Assembly: GCA_037974665.1 (NCBI GenBank)
Contig: CM075765.1
Coordinates: forward strand, 5,957,501-6,021,500
Direction: 5' to 3'
From: Ehretia macrophylla
Taxonomy: Eukaryota > Streptophyta > Magnoliopsida > Boraginales > Ehretiaceae
Length of the DNA: 64,000 nucleotides
Below, one piece after another: positions 60,220 to 64,000 of the stretch. Position numbers and translations under genes: made by a program. The notes beneath the pieces were generated by a model that had not been told where the DNA came from, did not search any database, and saw only the letters and a list, made by a program, of their open reading frames with translations. Positions within the stretch are counted from its first letter, which is position 1. Each line of letters begins with the position of its first letter.

Positions 60220-60410
60220 GGACATTGATAAGTCTTTGACATTTGTTGAGAAACCTCTTCGAGTGGTCGACATAAAGATTTAAGAACTTCAAACCAAGAA
60301 TATCCCTATGGTAAAAGTTCTTTGGGATCATCACGGGGTTGAGGATGCCACTTGGGAGCAAGAAGATCAGATAAAAGAAAAGTATTCGGAGTTGTTTGCT
60401 GAATCATGTA
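60220..60410 (+). pseudogene. Chromodomain at the Pol C-terminus
   Basis: EKPLRVVDIK, then, after a stop, VKVLWDHHGVEDATWE. This is the three-strand-plus-helix chromodomain pattern of plant chromoviruses, thought to steer integration to marked chromatin. A stop at 60282 lies within it. Confidence 0.8.
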
Positions 60411-60430
60411 AGAATTGCGTGGACGCAATT

Positions 60431-60448
60431 AGTTTAAGAGGGAGAGGG
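60431..60448 (+). other. Polypurine tract of the chromovirus
   Basis: AGTTTAAGAGGGAGAGGG directly before the second LTR. Confidence 0.85.
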
Positions 60449-62914
60449 TGTGACGCCTGGGATTTCATCACATATTTTAAACAATTGTCGCATAAATTAC
60501 TTGTGCATTTTATGTGCATTTCTTGTCTTTTTTTGATTGTGTTACTATTAGGCACTATTTATAAGATTTTTGACCGTCTCAAATGTTCGATCTAATAATT
60601 TTCCTAGGTCACATGGAATATAAAAGGAGTCGGGATATGGTGGTTTTGAGCTTTAGGGGTCGGGAGTGTGAGTTTGAAAAATAGTTTCTACTTCGTTTGA
60701 ATAGTATTACGTATGTAAAAAACAATAGTTTTGAACTAGTTAACATTTAACTTGAGTTTCAATTGGTTTGACTAAGTTTTTATAACCTTTGGCCTAATAT
60801 TATTTAACTTACTCATACATACATATATTATAATACATATATACACATTTACTCATAAAAAATAAAAGCTAAAAACTACCCAAAGCCCCCCAAGAAAAAC
60901 CGACAGCCCTAGAGCAAAAGAGGAGGCTTTTTCTTCAACTTTGGTGCATGAATTGGACTCTTGGCTTGGTCTAGGAAGGTTTTGAGGCAACTAGGAGCTC
61001 CTACCACTTGCTTGCATCTTCAAAATTGTGAGGGAGTTGTATTTTTTCTTGAGTTTTAGTTGTTATATATAAATTAATTTTCTTGAATTGTTGAATATAA
61101 CAATATTGCTTGTATTGGATGCTTATTACATGTTCTTTAGAGCCTATAGAACTCTTTTTTGTAGCTTGTTATCAAATTCTATGGTTAAATGCTTAGTTTG
61201 AAGCAAATAGATGATGAATAGTGCTCAAAACTAGGGTTTTGATAAAATTTGTAAAATAGATTGAATTGAGGCTTCCTTTAGGTGTTTTAGACATTAGTGG
61301 AACTAGACAAATGTTCACGTGAGGTTGAATTGCTCGAAAATGAGCTAAATTGCAAGATTTGTTAACTTTAAAGAGGAGTTTTTCCACGTTAAGCAATCCG
61401 GGCACGTTTGGGCTTTGGATTAGGTATCCTTGGGGTATGGAAGCACTTTTGGTGCTTTCATTTCGTGAATTTGGGGTCTGGATAGGGTAGTTGTAGTTAA
61501 AACCCGCTCGAGGCCTTCCTGAGCTTTTGTTTCCAAACCGGGTTTTCAAGGCTTAGATAGGTGCCTTTTGACCCACCTAGGAACGTGGGATGATTGGCTT
61601 GTTGATTTGGAAGCTTGAACCTTTCGTGGGAGAAGAAAACGAAAGTTAACAAAGAAGAAAAATGTGAATTTGGTTGCCTTTATGTTCAAATGAGTTTGTA
61701 AATACTTGGTTGGTGTTTATATGCATGATGAATGGATTTCATAAGCTGTTTGAATAGATTGTGGGAAAAGTTATGATGTTTGCCTCTTTTGAGACTATAA
61801 AGCTATCTCGTCTATATGTTGACTTATATTGCAATTAAATGCGAGGGCGGCCTACTTTGTCGACCCTCTTACTTGTTATTCATTGTTTTTGAATCTTGTG
61901 GCTTGGTTTCAGGGTTGCGCAACCTTTTCGGACATGGTAGCCTCGAGAAACACGGGTAGCATCGGGGTTGCCGTGCTCCCTCGACTACCATGGTGCCTAT
62001 TCCCTTTCTCGCTGAGTATACTCCACTACCCCAGAGGCGTGGTTCACCTGCTGGGCATATGGACCAACTTCAGGAGAAGGGTCGTAGGATCGGGGTACAT
62101 CCGTAGTACCCCAACTTGGAGGAGTAAGGGTTTGTCGGCACTTGCGTGAAGTTCGTGGTTCGTGGTTCGAGATTGAAGACTTGAAGTGGAACCGTATCCT
62201 TTTTAAAATGTGATTAGTTACTTGACTAGTTGATCTTGTTGCTTTATGTTGTAATTATGGCGTTCTGTGTTTGCATATCATATTGTACGCCCCGGTATGC
62301 TGCATCACCTCCCTCGTTGGGCAACATTGTTGGTCACTCCTCATTTAACATGTTTAAGGAAAAGCTGAGGTGAATCCCAGCTAGTAGCAGTAGTAGAAGA
62401 AGAAGAAGTGCAAGTAGATCAGATTCTTTGATTCCTGTGTGATAATGTTGATCATATGTGAAGTTTGCGTGGAGTTGTAGTTAGTTGTTGTGTTTTGAGA
62501 CCTTGGGGTCTTGTGTATATGCTTGGGAGTTATAATCTTGTATATTGGTTAAAGTTAGATGGCATGTAATATTGGATTCTAGATTACTTCTCTTATTGCA
62601 TGCTTGTGTGTTTATTAACTTGGTCGTAGAACTTGGTTATAGTTATACCCAACTGCTTATAGTTAAAGTTAGCATTGCCTTGCATGCTTGTGTGCTATAA
62701 GTAGCTTTTGTTGCTCTAAGGCTTGGATGGCCTTGAGATCTTGGCTTGACTATGGATAGCTTGAAGGATATTTTGCATGTGTTGTTGTTTTTGGATCAAA
62801 GCTTGTATGTGGTTATTTGCAGGTAACAGTTCAGTCCAGGGTACATAGGAGGCTCTGTCCGAGTTACGGGTCTGGATTGGACCTATAGCATGGGGTTGGG
62901 TTCGGGGCGTTACA
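60449..62914 (+). repeat. Second LTR of the chromovirus, shared by two internal regions
   Basis: TGTGACGCCTGGGATTTCATC..TTCGGGGCGTTACA, 2466 bp, similar to 52970-55423 with scattered substitutions and small indels. It is followed not by host DNA but by a primer site and gag, so it serves as 3' LTR of one unit and 5' LTR of the next. The conserved block near 62095 has one change (CCGTAG). Confidence 0.92.
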
Positions 62915-62920
62915 TTTACG

Positions 62921-62932
62921 TGGTATCAGAGC
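62921..62932 (+). other. Primer binding site (second internal region)
   Basis: TGGTATCAGAGC, same spacing from the LTR as in the first unit. Confidence 0.95.
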
Positions 62933-63231
62933 TACTTGAATGCATAAAGCTGGGTTAACTTCCTCGGTATGTGGGTAGAGGTCCATATGTGAAAGTTGAA
63001 CTACGTGACTATGTGATTGATTAACTGCTAAGGTGTTTGAGTAAAGGACATGCTAGTATGTAAATGGAATGCCAAAAGCATGAAATGATATGAAAATGGA
63101 AAGTTTAGTGTTTAATGCTTCTTAAGTGTTTCACATGTTGTCTTTTGTGTATGAGATGTTTTGAAATATGTACATGTTATCTTTGTACTATCTATTTGAC
63201 TATTATAATACTATATTCTTCTAGCATCGAG

Positions 63232-64000
63232 ATGAGGAGAAGGGGAAGACCGAGAAGGGTACTGGAGGAGGCTCCTAGACAGGGTATACCTGGGCAAGGT
63301 GCAGGGGTAGCAGAGAATGTACCACAGGGTCAAGAGCCGAGTAGTGCAAAGATTATGGTCACAATAGCCACCACCATGAATACTATTGCTCAATTTGTGA
63401 CTCAGCAGGGTCAAGCAGGGGTTGACAGAGGTAATCAAGCTGATAGAGCAGAGGGTAGTGGTATTGCTAGGGGTAATTTGTATGAAAAATTCTTGCACCA
63501 CGGGGCATACAGTTTCTATGGTGAGCCAGATGACATAAAAGCTGAGATGTAGTTGAGCAAGTTTGAGAAAGTCACTGCGATGCTCGAGTGTAATGATGAA
63601 AGGAAGATTACTTATGCTGCATTCTTATTGGAGGGTGACGCCGAGGAGTGGTGACGTACTGTTAGAGAGAAATGGGATGCTGAGAGGGTACAACATTTAT
63701 GGGGTGACTTTGTTCGAGAGTTCAGGGATAAGTATGTGTCTGTGGTAGCTCGCGAGAGAAATCAAAGGAATTCATAGCTTTGAGGATGGGAAACATGACT
63801 GTGGATCAGTATGAGGCTACTTTTACTAGACTTTCTCGTTACGTGCCAACTTTGGCTCAGCCGAAGGACATGAAGATTCAGAGGTTTATCACAGGGTTGA
63901 GGAGTGATACTATGCTTAATCTATCTTCGCAGGATTATCCGAGTTATGCTGCAGTAGTCAGGGCTACGTCGAGGTACGAGAAACGTAAGGTAGATATGTT
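63232..64000 (+). pseudogene. Chromovirus gag, second copy, cut by window end
   Basis: Copy of the gag at 55741. It retains CAG codons lost in the first copy (about 63405) but has its own TAG at 63550 (TGG in copy one). It shares with the first copy the TGA after GAGTGG (about 63652) and the single-base loss near 63756. It runs off the window end within the gag core. Confidence 0.88.

Larger units (their letters stand above)
52970..64000 (+). mobile_element. Tekay/Del-type chromovirus in tandem (LTR-internal-LTR-internal), right end beyond window
   Basis: LTR 52970-55423, internal 55424-60448, LTR 60449-62914, then a second primer site and gag from 62915 to the window end. The long LTRs, the gag with two knuckles, the pol order PR-RT-RH-INT and the C-terminal chromodomain identify a plant chromovirus. 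Both internal copies are non-functional. Confidence 0.9.

Overview
The window is repeat-rich nuclear DNA of a flowering plant, most likely a eudicot. The signs are chromovirus, Tat-type and Ty1/copia LTR retrotransposons, CACTA and hAT transposons, a tRNA-derived SINE, and one intron-containing gene with a CT-rich 5' leader. The species cannot be named from the sequence. I see no tRNA, rRNA, CRISPR array, organellar DNA or bacterial operon. Apart from the one gene, essentially all coding potential is decayed transposon sequence.

Left complex (1 to about 23,650). A damaged Ty1/copia element (copia-1) is the outer shell; its pieces lie at about 4162-4281, 7868-11503 and 22492-23640. It has been hit repeatedly. 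A gag-only, non-autonomous Ty3/gypsy element (1-4161, 5' LTR cut by the window edge) adjoins its leader. A solo LTR D (4282-7862, target duplication ATACA) sits in the leader. A solo LTR A (11504-22486, target duplication AAACC) splits the RNase H region. Solo LTR A is itself split by a minus-strand Tat-like non-coding retrotransposon B (13824-22321), and one LTR of B is split by solo LTR C (19303-21818, target duplication CGCTC). This is a four-layer nest whose order can be read directly.

Transition (about 23,650-27,284). A CACTA (En/Spm) remnant has recognisable transposase-family exons, a 36-bp subterminal repeat array and a right terminal inverted repeat. A second CACTA right end lies at 27,284.

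Middle (27,285-45,654). AT-rich intergenic DNA holds microsatellites and a SINE with a 14-bp target duplication. It is followed by the only convincing host gene: a conserved plant coiled-coil protein with an N-terminal hydrophobic segment, three coding exons at 40,898-43,655, and a probable 5' UTR exon near 36,430-36,703. The long first intron carries a 1.45-kb foldback made of two inverted copies of an hAT element's 3' end, flanked by G-rich tracts.

Right complex (45,655-64,000). A second Ty1/copia element (copia-2) breaks off in the reverse transcriptase. At the break lie a 2.2-kb solo copia LTR (49,989-52,193, target duplication ATTTT), a reversed gypsy LTR piece (52,198-52,969), and a Tekay/Del-type chromovirus in tandem arrangement, LTR-internal-LTR-internal. 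Both internal regions share the same gag lesions, which points to duplication of an already dead element rather than two insertions. Premature stops throughout are mostly C-to-T or G-to-A changes at CG or CHG positions, as expected for long-methylated plant transposons.
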